This document shows positions 1-7,991 of a stretch of DNA of 32,397 nt, one piece after another. Under the pieces are notes generated by a model. That model saw nothing but the letters and a program-made list of their open reading frames with translations. It was not told the origin of the DNA and ran no database searches. The translations under genes were made by a program, and so were the position numbers. The DNA is taken from NCBI GenBank assembly GCA_028874335.1, contig JAPPJY010000026.1:1-32397 (forward strand). The letters are read 5' to 3'. The stretch is from Gemmatimonadota bacterium (GTDB taxonomy: Bacteria; Latescibacterota; UBA2968; GCA-2709665). How positions within the stretch are numbered: position 1 is the stretch's first letter; each line of letters starts with the position of its first letter.

Positions 1-60
1 TTCGTATTCTCGTATTCTCGTATTCTCGTATTCTCGTATTCTCGTATTCTCGTCTCTTCG
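1..60. repeat. 8-bp tandem repeat (TATTCTCG)n
   Basis: Six exact copies of the octamer TATTCTCG lie at 5-52, with partial or degenerate units on each side (TTCG at 1-4, TCTCTTCG at 53-60). The array begins at the window edge, so its full length is unknown. It ends four bases before the stop codon of the ABC exporter gene on the minus strand. The unit length is not a multiple of three and no reading frame uses it. It is a simple-sequence array prone to slippage, with no visible function. Confidence 0.9.
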
Positions 61-63
61 CCC

Positions 64-1758
64 TTATGCCTGCTGCCACAGCCCATGGAAATCGGCGTAC
101 AGCGCGTGCCGGTCCAGCAGCTCTTCGTGGCCGCCGACGTCGATACCCCCGCCGTCCATCACCAGCACCCGCTTCGCACGCCGGGCGGCCGCCATGCGGT
201 GCGCGACGACAATCAGGGTGCGGCCCAGGGCCATGAACGCCCTCTCGGCGCGTTCCTCTGCGGCCGGGTCGAGGTGGCAGGTGGCCTCATCAAGCACGAT
301 GATCGGCGACGCCGCCACGTGCGACCGCGCAAGCGTCACCAACTGACGTTCACCTTCGGACAGGCCGGACTTCGTGAGGTTGACTTCCGCGTCAAGGCCG
401 CCCAGCCGATTCAAAACACGATCGAGCCCCACCGCGCGTGCGGACGCGACGATCTCCTCATCGGATGCCGAAGGCCGCAGATACACCAGGTTCTCGCGCA
501 GCGTACCCGCGAAAACGTACGCCTCCTGGGGCACCATCGTAATCAGACCTGTACGGTCCGTCCGCAGAAAACAGGGCTCCCCGTCGACCGTGATCGTGCC
601 GTTGTCCGGACGCAGCACCCCGGCCAGCAGGGCGGCCAGCGTAGACTTGCCGATCCCACTGGGTCCAACGATGGCCAGATGGTCTCCTGAAGGGAGATCC
701 AATGAAAAGCTTTCGACGATCGGCTCCCCTGCGCCGTACGCAAAGGTCAGATCGCGCACCGCCAATACCGGCTGTCGTGGCGGCGGCATGCACGCTTCAC
801 CTCCCTTCACCGGTACCGTGCCGTCTCCGACGGAGGCCAGCAGGCGCGCATGGTGGACGCGCAACGTGACCAGTTTGGACAGCCCGTACGTCACGAACGC
901 CGTCGCCGCCGTCAAACCCGCGAGCAGGTACGTAAACGACCCGACCACTTCTCCCGCGCTCAGCAGATCGTTGCGTACCAGGTACGGGACGAAGCCCAGG
1001 GCCGTCAGGGCGGGCAACGTGGTGGCGACGGCGTTCACGACTCCGAATCCGACGGCCTGATGGTCATATTGCCTGAGCGACGCCCCGACGGACCGGTTTA
1101 TCCTGTTTTCAACCCGGTCCATGGCGAAACCCTTCGCGCCGGCCGCCACCAGGTCCCGCACCGACTGGAGCGCGCGGGTCGTCTCGCCGTGGGTATCCTC
1201 TTCCGCAAGCATGGACGCCGTTTCGTTGCGGACCTTGGCGCGGACAACCACGATCTGCAGAAACGCGGCAACAACGAGCCAGGGCAAAGCCAGGACCAGA
1301 AGCGTCCACGACAACGTCGCGAGTCCGGCCGCGGATCCGATGGCGAAAAGGCCGCTCGGGCCCAGACGCAGAAAGTGCGCCAGCACGTCGACGAGCGACG
1401 GTACATGCTGGGTGAGTTCCGCGCCTGAACGCAGGACCCGGTCCGAATGCACCGCATCTCCCAGGGTGTGCAGAACGGTGTCGCGAGTCAGGTCGACCTG
1501 TACCCTCGAAGTGAGTATCGCCGACCAGTGCGAGAGACGCAACAGCGACCAGACGCCGACCGCGCCCGCGACCAGAAGCCCGCCGATCCACACCAGGGAC
1601 GCTGAGAGATCGCCCGCGCGCGCCGTGTCGACGGCGCTGGCGATGAGGCGACCGGAGAACGCCGGCGCGAGTGTCACGCCCACGCTGCACACGGCGATAC
1701 GAAACAGGCATCCGCGGTGCCTTGACACGTAGCCGTAGAGCGATCGGATGGGCGTCAT
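64..1758 (-). CDS. ABC exporter half-transporter, subunit with consensus Walker B
   Basis: A 564-residue fused membrane/ATPase subunit of an ABC exporter. About six hydrophobic segments lie in residues 15-300, followed by the nucleotide-binding domain: Walker A GPSGIGKST at 365-373, Q-loop Gln411, signature LSEGERQ at 466-472, Walker B IIVLDEA at 486-492 with catalytic Glu491, and H-loop His520. The signature departs from LSGGQ, which fits one half of an asymmetric heterodimer. The ATG overlaps the stop of the upstream ABC gene (ATGA, 1755-1758), and a strong GGAGGAGG stretch inside that gene serves as ribosome site, so the two are translationally coupled. The substrate cannot be read from sequence; lipids, peptides or drugs are usual for the family. 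Confidence 0.93.
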   Translation of the reverse strand: MTPIRSLYGYVSRHRGCLFRIAVCSVGVTLAPAFSGRLIASAVDTARAGDLSASLVWIGGLLVAGAVGVWSLLRLSHWSAILTSRVQVDLTRDTVLHTLGDAVHSDRVLRSGAELTQHVPSLVDVLAHFLRLGPSGLFAIGSAAGLATLSWTLLVLALPWLVVAAFLQIVVVRAKVRNETASMLAEEDTHGETTRALQSVRDLVAAGAKGFAMDRVENRINRSVGASLRQYDHQAVGFGVVNAVATTLPALTALGFVPYLVRNDLLSAGEVVGSFTYLLAGLTAATAFVTYGLSKLVTLRVHHARLLASVGDGTVPVKGGEACMPPPRQPVLAVRDLTFAYGAGEPIVESFSLDLPSGDHLAIVGPSGIGKSTLAALLAGVLRPDNGTITVDGEPCFLRTDRTGLITMVPQEAYVFAGTLRENLVYLRPSASDEEIVASARAVGLDRVLNRLGGLDAEVNLTKSGLSEGERQLVTLARSHVAASPIIVLDEATCHLDPAAEERAERAFMALGRTLIVVAHRMAAARRAKRVLVMDGGGIDVGGHEELLDRHALYADFHGLWQQA

Positions 1759-3503
1759 TCAGCTTCCTCCTCCGCCGTGTCGCCCTGGAACGCGGCGCGG
1801 TAGGAAGGGTCCCGCCAGAGTTCGGCGTGAGGCGCCACACGCCGGACCTCGCCTTTGTAGAGCCAGGCCACCCGGTCGGCTGCTGCCGCAGTACTCGCCC
1901 GGTGGGCAATCACGACGGTCGTCCGCGACCTCCCGAGTCTTCGCAATGCCGCCAGGACGCGCGCCTCGGTGGCCACGTCCAGGCTGCTGAGGGCATCGTC
2001 CAGAATCAGGATGGGCGTATCCCGGAGCGAGGCCCGCGCGAGCCCCAGCCGCTGGTGTTCGCCGCCTGACATCGGGGCCTCGTGTAGGGGTGAATCGTAT
2101 CCCTTTGGCAGACGCTCGATGAACGCATCGGCTTCGACCTGTCGGGCAGCGTCGCGCACCTTCTCCTGGGTGGTTTCTGCTCCAAGCGCGATAACGTCGC
2201 GAATCGTATCGCCGAAGAGCGCGGGCCGCTCGAATGCGTAGCTCACCCGGCGCGAGAGGACGTCGCGCGGCATTTCGGAAACCGGCGTGCCGTCGATGCG
2301 AACGACGCCGCTGTCCGGGTCCTGGAGCCGACCGATCAGCCCGGAGAGCGTGGTCTTGCCAACGCCTGACTGTCCGACCAGCGCCACCGTCGTTCCTGGA
2401 GCGATACGGAGGTCCACGCGCCGGAGGATTTCTCTTTCCGGCCCGCCCAGGGATACGCCTTCGATCCTGACCTCGCCGGGTCCCGCGGCGCCGGACGCGT
2501 CCGACCCGGGTTCCGGCACCGCGGCCGGAGATCGAAGAACGGCCAGCACCCGGGCCGCATGGGCGCGAAAGTATGCGATCTGGAACCAGCCGTTGTCCAA
2601 TACGCCGGCGACGCTCCAGTATGTCATCTGCGCGTAGCGGATGGCGGCCATCAGCGCGCCCACGGTCAGGCCGCCGGACGCCAACAGAAGCACGCCGGCA
2701 ATGGCGGTAACCGTCAGAACGACGTGATTGGCGCTGGTCACCAACACGCCGCCGCGGCCGGCGTTCTCCATGAGTTCGCGCGTTTTTTCCGCCAGGCCGG
2801 GCAGCGGACGCGTGATCCGTTCGACCTCGCGTTCCAGGGTGCCCGCCGCGCGTATCGTACGCCTTCCGGCAAGAGCGCCCGTGTACGCGTTTACCATGCG
2901 GCTGTTCAGTTCATCAATTCCGGTCTGTCCGGCGGTAAGCGTGCCCATCAGCCGGCGCATCAGCACGATGACGCCCCCGATACCTGCGAGCGCAACGGCC
3001 ACAAACACCCAGTGTACGTATAACAACGCGGCGAGACTGCCCGCGCCGGTGAGGATCCCCGTACCGATCCGCAGCAGGGTTTCCGGATAACGCGGCAGTT
3101 GCGTCGCCTCGGAGCGGATCCGGTTCTGCAGGTCTCCGTCGTCGAACGGCCGCCGGCCGGGCAGGCCGAGGTCCAGCGCATGGTCGACCAATCCGCGCGT
3201 CAGCCGCCTTTCGATGGGGGCGCGGAATCGGGCCCTCACGGGTTCCGCGACGATGTCGATGATCGCCGACACGACCATAGCGACGGCCAGTGCAGGTAAC
3301 CCCCAGCCGATGCGTCCTTCCACGGCCTCGTCGATCGTCACGGCGGCCAGGGCCGGCGCGGCCAGACCCGCGCCGATGGCCAGCAGGCTCAGCAGGGCGT
3401 CGAGAGCGAACCAGTGCCACGCCCCGCGGGCGTAGGGGCGCAGAAACGCCATCGCCTCACGGATATTGGGCAACCGCGGATCGTCCTGATGAATGACCGG
3501 CAC
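1755..3503 (-). CDS. ABC exporter half-transporter, subunit with degenerate ATPase site
   Basis: Partner half-exporter of about 582 residues: membrane domain in residues 25-310, then Walker A GQSGVGKTT at 377-385, signature MSGGEHQ at 478-484, Walker B ILILDD ending at Asp503, and H-loop His534. The catalytic glutamate after Walker B is an aspartate, and the Q-loop glutamine is missing (FERPALF around 424-430). Paired with the downstream subunit, this gives one consensus and one degenerate ATP site, as known for TM287/288-type heterodimers. The frame is open upstream into the neighbouring gene, but real protein begins near the GTG at 3503 (chosen) or the ATG at 3452; neither has a perfect ribosome site. 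It is the first gene of the exporter pair. Confidence 0.88.
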   Translation of the reverse strand: MPVIHQDDPRLPNIREAMAFLRPYARGAWHWFALDALLSLLAIGAGLAAPALAAVTIDEAVEGRIGWGLPALAVAMVVSAIIDIVAEPVRARFRAPIERRLTRGLVDHALDLGLPGRRPFDDGDLQNRIRSEATQLPRYPETLLRIGTGILTGAGSLAALLYVHWVFVAVALAGIGGVIVLMRRLMGTLTAGQTGIDELNSRMVNAYTGALAGRRTIRAAGTLEREVERITRPLPGLAEKTRELMENAGRGGVLVTSANHVVLTVTAIAGVLLLASGGLTVGALMAAIRYAQMTYWSVAGVLDNGWFQIAYFRAHAARVLAVLRSPAAVPEPGSDASGAAGPGEVRIEGVSLGGPEREILRRVDLRIAPGTTVALVGQSGVGKTTLSGLIGRLQDPDSGVVRIDGTPVSEMPRDVLSRRVSYAFERPALFGDTIRDVIALGAETTQEKVRDAARQVEADAFIERLPKGYDSPLHEAPMSGGEHQRLGLARASLRDTPILILDDALSSLDVATEARVLAALRRLGRSRTTVVIAHRASTAAAADRVAWLYKGEVRRVAPHAELWRDPSYRAAFQGDTAEEEAE

Positions 3504-3521
3504 GGGACGTGTGCCCTTTCT

Positions 3522-3546
3522 CCCTCTCTCCTGATAGGAGAGAGGG
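3522..3546. repeat. Perfect 11-bp-stem palindrome (REP-like)
   Basis: CCCTCTCTCCT, a 3-nt spacer GAT, and AGGAGAGAGGG form a perfect hairpin, followed by GGCCGGGGAGAGAGGTC. It lies between the enolase-family gene and the ABC exporter genes. The form (pyrimidine-rich arm, short loop, purine-rich arm, then CCGGGG-GAG) resembles short extragenic palindromes dispersed in many environmental bacterial genomes. A related tail, GGGCCGGGG-GAGAGGTC, occurs at about 30728-30746. It could also attenuate read-through from the upstream operon, but there is no T-run. Confidence 0.75.
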
Positions 3547-3605
3547 CCGGGGAGAGAGGTCTGTGCTGGGTGGAGGGGTAGCTCTTGATTTTGCTCTTCG
3601 TTTTT

Positions 3606-3633
3606 AGCTGACCGCTGACGGCTGATAGCTGAC
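3606..3633. repeat. Heptamer tandem repeat (NGCTGAY x4)
   Basis: Four consecutive 7-bp units: AGCTGAC, CGCTGAC, GGCTGAT, AGCTGAC, followed by AGCTCTT. They are intergenic, just downstream of the enolase-superfamily gene that ends at 3662. Heptamer arrays of another sequence occur at 30564-30584 and 30658-30719, so this genome seems to carry heptamer tandem repeats between genes. No function is apparent. Confidence 0.75.
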
Positions 3634-3661
3634 AGCTCTTTGCAAGGGGAGAGTTCTGCAT

Positions 3662-4825
3662 TCAATACAAATGTATCGCCCCATCCGGTCCTTCGTATCG
3701 ACGCGGGGGCAGCGCCTGATACGGACGCGACTTGACCAGTTCCATATCCAGCTCGACGCCCAGTCCGGGCCGCCGCCCCAGTTCCTCGACGTCCACGTAA
3801 CCGCGCGAGAGCGGCACCCTCAGCGTCTGCACGTCGTCGAACCACGGGCGCAGCCGGCAGTGCTCCAGGATCTCGAAATTCTGCATCGCTGCCGCTGCGT
3901 GAGCGGCCGCAGCCAGCGCGACCGGGCCGTATGGGTTGTGCGGCGCGATCGTGATCCCGTACACCTCCGCCAAACGGGCGATCTTCATCAGCTCGCTGAT
4001 TCCGCCTGCGTGGCAGATGTCCACCTGACACACGTCCACCGCCTGTTTCTCGAACCACTCCCGGCAGTCCCACCGCGTGATCCAGCGCTCGCCCGCCGCA
4101 ACCCGCATTCCCGGAAAATCCCGCTTCAGTCTCACGTACGGTTCAACCGTACTCTGTTCGATCGGCTCTTCCACGAAAAACATGCCCAGCGACTGCAATT
4201 CCCGCATCAGGCGGTGCGCCGCCACGGGCGAGAATACGCCGCCGCAGTCGATCATCAGCGCTGCGTCCGGCCCCAGCGCCTGGCGCAGCCGGGTCATCTC
4301 CCGGACGGCCACGTCCACCTGTTCGTCCATAACGAACGGCTCGACCGCCGGCCCGTGTCCGTGCTTGAATGCATCGAACCCCTCCTCAAGGGCCTGCGCC
4401 GCGTGCGCCTCCAGCGAATCCAGGCCCAGGTCCGCCCGCGCGTAACACCGCACCCGGTCACGGACCCTTCCGCCCAGCAGCCTGAATACGGGCTGTCCGG
4501 TTGCCTTGCCCGCGATATCCCACAGCGCCATGTCGATTCCGCTCACCGCGCTGGTATGAACCACGTCCCGCTTCCACCAGAAGTCCCGGTACCCCAGTTG
4601 CCAGACGTGCTCAATATCCATTGGATTCATCCCCAGCAGTCTGGGTTTCAGCGCCGTCTCCACCTGCGCCGCCACCGCCATTTCGTGGTGCTCCGTGGTG
4701 GCCTCGCCGATCCCCGTGATGCCGGCGTCCGTCTCCACCTCCACGAAGACCCAGTTCCGCCTGGGTGTCCTCCCGTCCGCCGCGGGAACGTTCATGACGT
4801 GCGCCCGGATGTCGGCGATCTTCAT
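3662..4825 (-). CDS. Enolase-superfamily sugar-acid dehydratase (mandelate racemase/galactonate dehydratase-like)
   Basis: A 387-residue enolase-superfamily protein, usual length for the family. The N-terminal capping domain is followed by ALWDIAGKATGQPVFRLLGG (100-119). In the barrel, Lys154/His155/His157 (KHGHGP) sit where the catalytic second-strand residues occur. Metal ligands are Asp193 (MIDCGG), Glu219/Glu220 (VEEP) and Glu246 (AAGERW). The Asp269 (QVDICHAGGI) and His296 (APHNPYGP) dyad is characteristic of mandelate racemase and galactonate dehydratase subgroups. Likely reaction: dehydration of an acid sugar to a 2-keto-3-deoxy acid. The exact sugar is not determinable. It is the last gene of a tightly packed three-gene operon, 3 nt after the upstream gene. 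Confidence 0.9.
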   Translation of the reverse strand: MKIADIRAHVMNVPAADGRTPRRNWVFVEVETDAGITGIGEATTEHHEMAVAAQVETALKPRLLGMNPMDIEHVWQLGYRDFWWKRDVVHTSAVSGIDMALWDIAGKATGQPVFRLLGGRVRDRVRCYARADLGLDSLEAHAAQALEEGFDAFKHGHGPAVEPFVMDEQVDVAVREMTRLRQALGPDAALMIDCGGVFSPVAAHRLMRELQSLGMFFVEEPIEQSTVEPYVRLKRDFPGMRVAAGERWITRWDCREWFEKQAVDVCQVDICHAGGISELMKIARLAEVYGITIAPHNPYGPVALAAAAHAAAAMQNFEILEHCRLRPWFDDVQTLRVPLSRGYVDVEELGRRPGLGVELDMELVKSRPYQALPPRRYEGPDGAIHLY

Positions 4826-4828
4826 CGC

Positions 4829-6058
4829 TCAGTCCTCTTTCTCCATGAACGCCCCCTCCCGTTGGATTCGTTCGTAGACCTGTGCGAACGCCTCCGATCC
4901 GTCATCCTCCCAAACTTCCGAATTCACGCCGCGGATGGACCCTTCCTCGAATCCGGTGAGCCGGCGCACGTCCGGTATGCTCGGCGCATACATCCGATTC
5001 CCGCCGGGCAGGTAGAGCACGCCCACGTGTTTCGGCATTTCCGTGGGTCCTACGGCCGCCAGGCGCGCGAGCTTCTCCTCGTCCACGTCGAACCCCAGTC
5101 CCGGCGCCTCGGGTACCGGCGAACACCCCTCCGCGATCTCGATGCGTTCCGTTGTAATGTCTTCCTCGTACTGATCGTCGAGATTGATCGAATGTCCCGC
5201 CGTCGGCAGCACCGCCCCCAGGTGCATGGCCAGCGCCTTCGTCAGCGTGCCACCGGTCAACTGCACAACGGCCTGCACGTTCGCCTTTCCGTACGCGAAC
5301 CCCCGGAAGAGCGCATCTCCGAACCCGCCGCAATATTCGCCGATGATATAGGCGTCCGCCATGCCCATGATCATCTCCTGCAACCCGCCCAGCGGGGGCA
5401 GATGCATCACCAGCGGCACATTGCATTGCGCCCGCAGCCGCCGCCACCCGTCAACGTCGGTCAGCAGCAGCGGGTCCTCGATGAATCCCACCACCCTGGA
5501 ACTCTCGAGGGCCTTCACGATGGGCAGCACCGTTGCCATCGCCCTGTTGTGGTTCATATCCCACTGCATCAGGAATCCCTCCGGCGCCACGTCCTCCACC
5601 GCCCGGTTCTGCTCCAACACGTCGAAGTGCTGGCAGGTGTGCATCTTGAACATCATATAGCCCTGGTCCACGGCGCGGACGATCTCCCCGCTGAGGTCTT
5701 CGGGCGACGCCGGCCGGGTCCACGCCATGACAGGAACACGGTCCCGCACCTTTTGTCCCATCAGCTTGTACGCGGGAATGCCCAGGTGCTTGCCCATCAC
5801 GTCGTACAGCGCGCCGCCCAGCGCCAGGTGCAGCGTCTCGTGATTGAGAAAGTCGAACGGACTGCGGTCGATCAGCTGCGCCACGCTTTCCTTCGGCGGC
5901 GCGGCCGACCGGTAGTCTCCGTAGCCCACGATTCCGTTGTCGGTCACGACCTTGAAAATCGTCCGCTGGTCGATGGCGCGAAAACGGACCTTGTGATCCG
6001 CGTTCCGGGCGGCGAGTCCCGGGTTGATCGGAATGATATCGATATCGACGATTTTCAT
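4829..6058 (-). CDS. Divergent enolase-superfamily protein
   Basis: A 409-residue protein with the enolase-superfamily layout but altered active-site residues. Recognisable are YDVMGKHLGIPAYKLMGQKVRDRVP (residues 85-109), Lys138/His140 (FKMH) on the second barrel strand, Asp167 (QWDMNHN) and Glu194-Asp195 (FIEDPL). The third metal ligand, normally in a GE motif, is not evident: the matching place reads PLVMHLPPLGG (about 215-225). His289 (AGHSINLDD) could be the late catalytic histidine. The start chosen is the ATG at 6058, with AGGAG 7 nt upstream; MKIVDIDII also resembles the start of the downstream paralog. It lies 1 nt after the DHDPS-like gene. It probably acts on a sugar acid; a non-dehydratase or altered-metal role is possible. 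Confidence 0.85.
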   Translation of the reverse strand: MKIVDIDIIPINPGLAARNADHKVRFRAIDQRTIFKVVTDNGIVGYGDYRSAAPPKESVAQLIDRSPFDFLNHETLHLALGGALYDVMGKHLGIPAYKLMGQKVRDRVPVMAWTRPASPEDLSGEIVRAVDQGYMMFKMHTCQHFDVLEQNRAVEDVAPEGFLMQWDMNHNRAMATVLPIVKALESSRVVGFIEDPLLLTDVDGWRRLRAQCNVPLVMHLPPLGGLQEMIMGMADAYIIGEYCGGFGDALFRGFAYGKANVQAVVQLTGGTLTKALAMHLGAVLPTAGHSINLDDQYEEDITTERIEIAEGCSPVPEAPGLGFDVDEEKLARLAAVGPTEMPKHVGVLYLPGGNRMYAPSIPDVRRLTGFEEGSIRGVNSEVWEDDGSEAFAQVYERIQREGAFMEKED

Positions 6059-6059
6059 C

Positions 6060-6980
6060 TCAGCGCTCCTGTAGAAGCTTTTTCGATCTGAAGAATTCCC
6101 TGAGCCCATCCATCTCGTCGTCGTTCAACGAATAGTAGGGCTTCCGGCGCCAGCGCCCGGCCACGCCGAAGATTTCCATCGCGCCGTGGAACCCCGCGTT
6201 CCATCCGCCGGTCAGCTTGCCGATATAGTCGAAAAACGGCATGTCGTATTCGTGGATGACTTTCCTGGCCGCGTCGACGTCGGCATTCCGGATCGCATTC
6301 CAGTATTGCCGAGCGATCTCCGGTTTGAACGTGATGTACGATGACATATAGCCATCGCATCCGTACGGCCACATATTCATGTGGTTCGCCTTCTGCCCGC
6401 CCGCGAACACCGCCACCCGTTCGTGCGCGATGAGGCAGAGCCGGCGTGCGAAATCCCCGCACATGTCGTCCTTGATGGCCACCACGTTTTCGTATCTGTC
6501 CAGCGTTTCATCGATCACTTTCAATCCGAATTCCGGACCCTGCGCGGAAAAAGCGCCCGTAACGATCATGACCGGCATCGTCCGGGACACCGCGCCGTAG
6601 TGATCGACCATCGTCTCCACCGTACACGACGGCCCCCAGTTGGGCGGAAGCACCATCAGAACGTCCGCGCCCTGATCCTTCGCGAATGACGCAAAGGCAA
6701 TCGAGCGCCGGGTGTCATAATACCGGTCGGCGGCAACCACCATTCCCCGGCCCGCCGTATGCTCGCACGCGACCCGGGTCACCTCCACGATCTCCGCCTC
6801 CGACATACAGATATAGTGGCTGTCCCCCACCGTCAGCAGCACGGTGCGGCTTCCTCCTTCCAGCACGAAGTCGATCTGATGCCGAAGGCCGTCGTAATCC
6901 ACGCTGCCGTCCTCGTTGAACGGCGTCGCGATCGACGAAATGATGCCTGTCAGATGCGCGCGAACTTCGTTTCGATCCAT
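6060..6980 (-). CDS. DHDPS/N-acetylneuraminate lyase-fold protein lacking the usual tyrosine
   Basis: A 306-residue TIM-barrel protein of the class I aldolase family that includes dihydrodipicolinate synthase and 2-keto-3-deoxy-sugar-acid aldolases. The Schiff-base lysine is Lys170 (NVVAIKDDM). The phosphate/carboxylate loop, normally GTTGE, reads LTVGDSHY (49-56), and the YNxP catalytic tyrosine region reads MIVTGAFSAQG (138-148), with no tyrosine there. Next to two enolase-family genes it most likely cleaves or dehydrates the 2-keto-3-deoxy acid they make, rather than taking part in lysine synthesis. A TTG four codons upstream (6992) is an alternative start. Upstream of the ATG the coding strand is a pyrimidine tract without a clear ribosome site. 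Confidence 0.86.
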   Translation of the reverse strand: MDRNEVRAHLTGIISSIATPFNEDGSVDYDGLRHQIDFVLEGGSRTVLLTVGDSHYICMSEAEIVEVTRVACEHTAGRGMVVAADRYYDTRRSIAFASFAKDQGADVLMVLPPNWGPSCTVETMVDHYGAVSRTMPVMIVTGAFSAQGPEFGLKVIDETLDRYENVVAIKDDMCGDFARRLCLIAHERVAVFAGGQKANHMNMWPYGCDGYMSSYITFKPEIARQYWNAIRNADVDAARKVIHEYDMPFFDYIGKLTGGWNAGFHGAMEIFGVAGRWRRKPYYSLNDDEMDGLREFFRSKKLLQER

Positions 6981-7054
6981 GAAGAACCCCAAAAAAAGGA
7001 AGAAGGGAGAAGGAAGAAGGAAGAGGACCCCACCTCACTACATCCGGTTTCGCG

Positions 7055-7462
7055 TTACGGCACGACCTCAAGCCCCATCTGGCGGAAGTGATGATCCAGC
7101 GTCAATACACGTTTAATGTGCAATTCCCGCATGAGGACGAAGCTGCAGCAATCCGTAAAGGAGAATTCCTTGTCCCGGTACCCGAAGAAGAGCGCACGGG
7201 CACGTTCCCTTCTCGGTTCGTGGATCGACTCGATCCTCAAGCGCGATGAGCCGTCGATCTGCCCCCACCACGCTTCAGCGGCATCCAGACCAAGGCGTGA
7301 CCGGATGGTGGTCAGCGTCTCGTCGATAACGTAGTCGCTCGTGGTCAGAAGGCCCCCGGACGAAAGCCAATTGTCGCGGGCTTCCCGCACTGCCGATCCC
7401 TTCGAATCCCGGCTATCCGCTGCAGCGACCCATCCGGCTGTATCCACGAATATCTGCCTCAC
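7055..7462 (-). CDS. PIN-domain ribonuclease toxin (VapC-like)
   Basis: A 135-residue PIN-domain protein, normal VapC length. The acidic metal-binding residues are visible: Asp7 (IFVDTAGW), Glu48 (VIDET), Asp104 (SFTDCCS) and Asp123 (TLDHHF). By family it is a Mg-dependent endoribonuclease that cleaves tRNA or other structured RNA when free of antitoxin. Its start overlaps the antitoxin stop by 4 nt (7459-7462), the usual coupled antitoxin-toxin order. No sign of inactivation: all four acidic residues are present. Confidence 0.9.
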   Translation of the reverse strand: MRQIFVDTAGWVAAADSRDSKGSAVREARDNWLSSGGLLTTSDYVIDETLTTIRSRLGLDAAEAWWGQIDGSSRLRIESIHEPRRERARALFFGYRDKEFSFTDCCSFVLMRELHIKRVLTLDHHFRQMGLEVVP

Positions 7463-7704
7463 GGGTACAGCACCTCGTCATGCCGCGCGGCAACGTCGCC
7501 CGATTCCGAAGCACCCACAGGAGGCGCCTGGTAAAGGGGGTCCGCTTCAAGCGGCGTATTCTGGATTGGCGGACTGCCAACGGGGACGATGTCAAAAGCA
7601 GGACGACTGCGGTACAGGACGGTAAAGCGCGCGCCGTCTCGCACCCTTGAGACAACCTCCTTCAGACGCGCCCGAAGCTGTTTGGCGTTGATGATTTCTG
7701 GCAT
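7459..7704 (-). CDS. Phd/YefM-like antitoxin
   Basis: An 81-residue protein. The N-terminal half (MPEIINAKQLRARLKEVV, then VRDGARFTVLYRSRPAFDIVP) matches the Phd/YefM fold, in which the N-terminus binds DNA and the C-terminus, here PLEADPLYQAP..., is disordered and wraps the toxin. AAGGAG sits 7 nt upstream of the ATG. It is the first gene of the pair with the PIN toxin, and a 20-bp palindrome just upstream is the probable operator for autorepression. Pairing of a Phd-type antitoxin with a PIN toxin is common. Confidence 0.85.
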   Translation of the reverse strand: MPEIINAKQLRARLKEVVSRVRDGARFTVLYRSRPAFDIVPVGSPPIQNTPLEADPLYQAPPVGASESGDVAARHDEVLYP

Positions 7705-7720
7705 CTTGTCTCCTTCTTCA

Positions 7721-7759
7721 AGTTTAACTTAAGATAAACTTTTTCAACGAAAAAGGCAA
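7721..7759 (-). promoter_or_regulatory. Palindromic operator overlapping the toxin-antitoxin promoter
   Basis: A 20-bp palindrome at 7721-7740, AGTTTAACTTAAGATAAACT, has nine of ten arm positions matching. It is 16 nt upstream of the antitoxin start. On the minus strand a TTGCCT (7759-7754) and TATCTT (7736-7731) are separated by 17 nt, so a possible sigma-70 promoter has its -10 box inside the palindrome. This is the expected geometry for autorepression by a Phd-type antitoxin. The promoter call is by eye; the palindrome is certain. Confidence 0.6.
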
Positions 7760-7794
7760 GTGCGCAGGAAGCGGGCAGGTTCCGCTTCTCCTTC

Positions 7795-7991
7795 TAACCT
7801 TGATTTGCAAGTCTTTGGGGACGTTAATTCAAATATGTGTTTGTAAATAAAGGCGATTAGACGGCTGATTACCAGGATAAACCAGGTCACTGGACGTGAA
7901 GGGAAAAAACGTCCTTCTATACGTCGATAACGCCCCGTTTCGGAGGGTTCTATCGCGTCGCCGCGTTGCTGTTTTTTCGGATTGAGGCTAA
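7795..7991 (+). mobile_element. 197-bp interspersed element, copy A
   Basis: Full-length copy of the repeat family also at 11615, 23055, 26822 and (inverted) 30855. It begins TAACCTTGATTTG and ends CGGATTGAGGCTAA, which are imperfect inverted repeats. By eye it is about nine-tenths identical to the copies at 11615 and 23055 and has exactly the same length. Inside are GGACGT...ACGTCC arms (7892-7914), a CGATAA...TTATCG-type hairpin and a T6 run near the right end. It has no coding capacity. The right-end CTA (7988-7990) is the stop codon (TAG) of the minus-strand VOC gene, so the element abuts or truncates that gene. Confidence 0.9.

Noticed and set aside
1..60. CRISPR array
   Set aside because: The unit is 8 bp with no spacers; it is a simple tandem repeat. 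No cas genes are present in the window.
3504..4073. N-terminal extension of the second ABC gene up to 4073
   Set aside because: The extension is antisense-free but overlaps the same-strand enolase gene in another frame, and its translation includes the palindrome and heptamer repeats; ABC exporters do not have such an extension.
3671..6091. An 806-codon open frame on the plus strand across the sugar-acid operon
   Set aside because: It is fully antisense to two enolase-family genes with strong motifs; its translation is rich in Arg, His and Pro with no domain, as expected of a GC-rich shadow frame.
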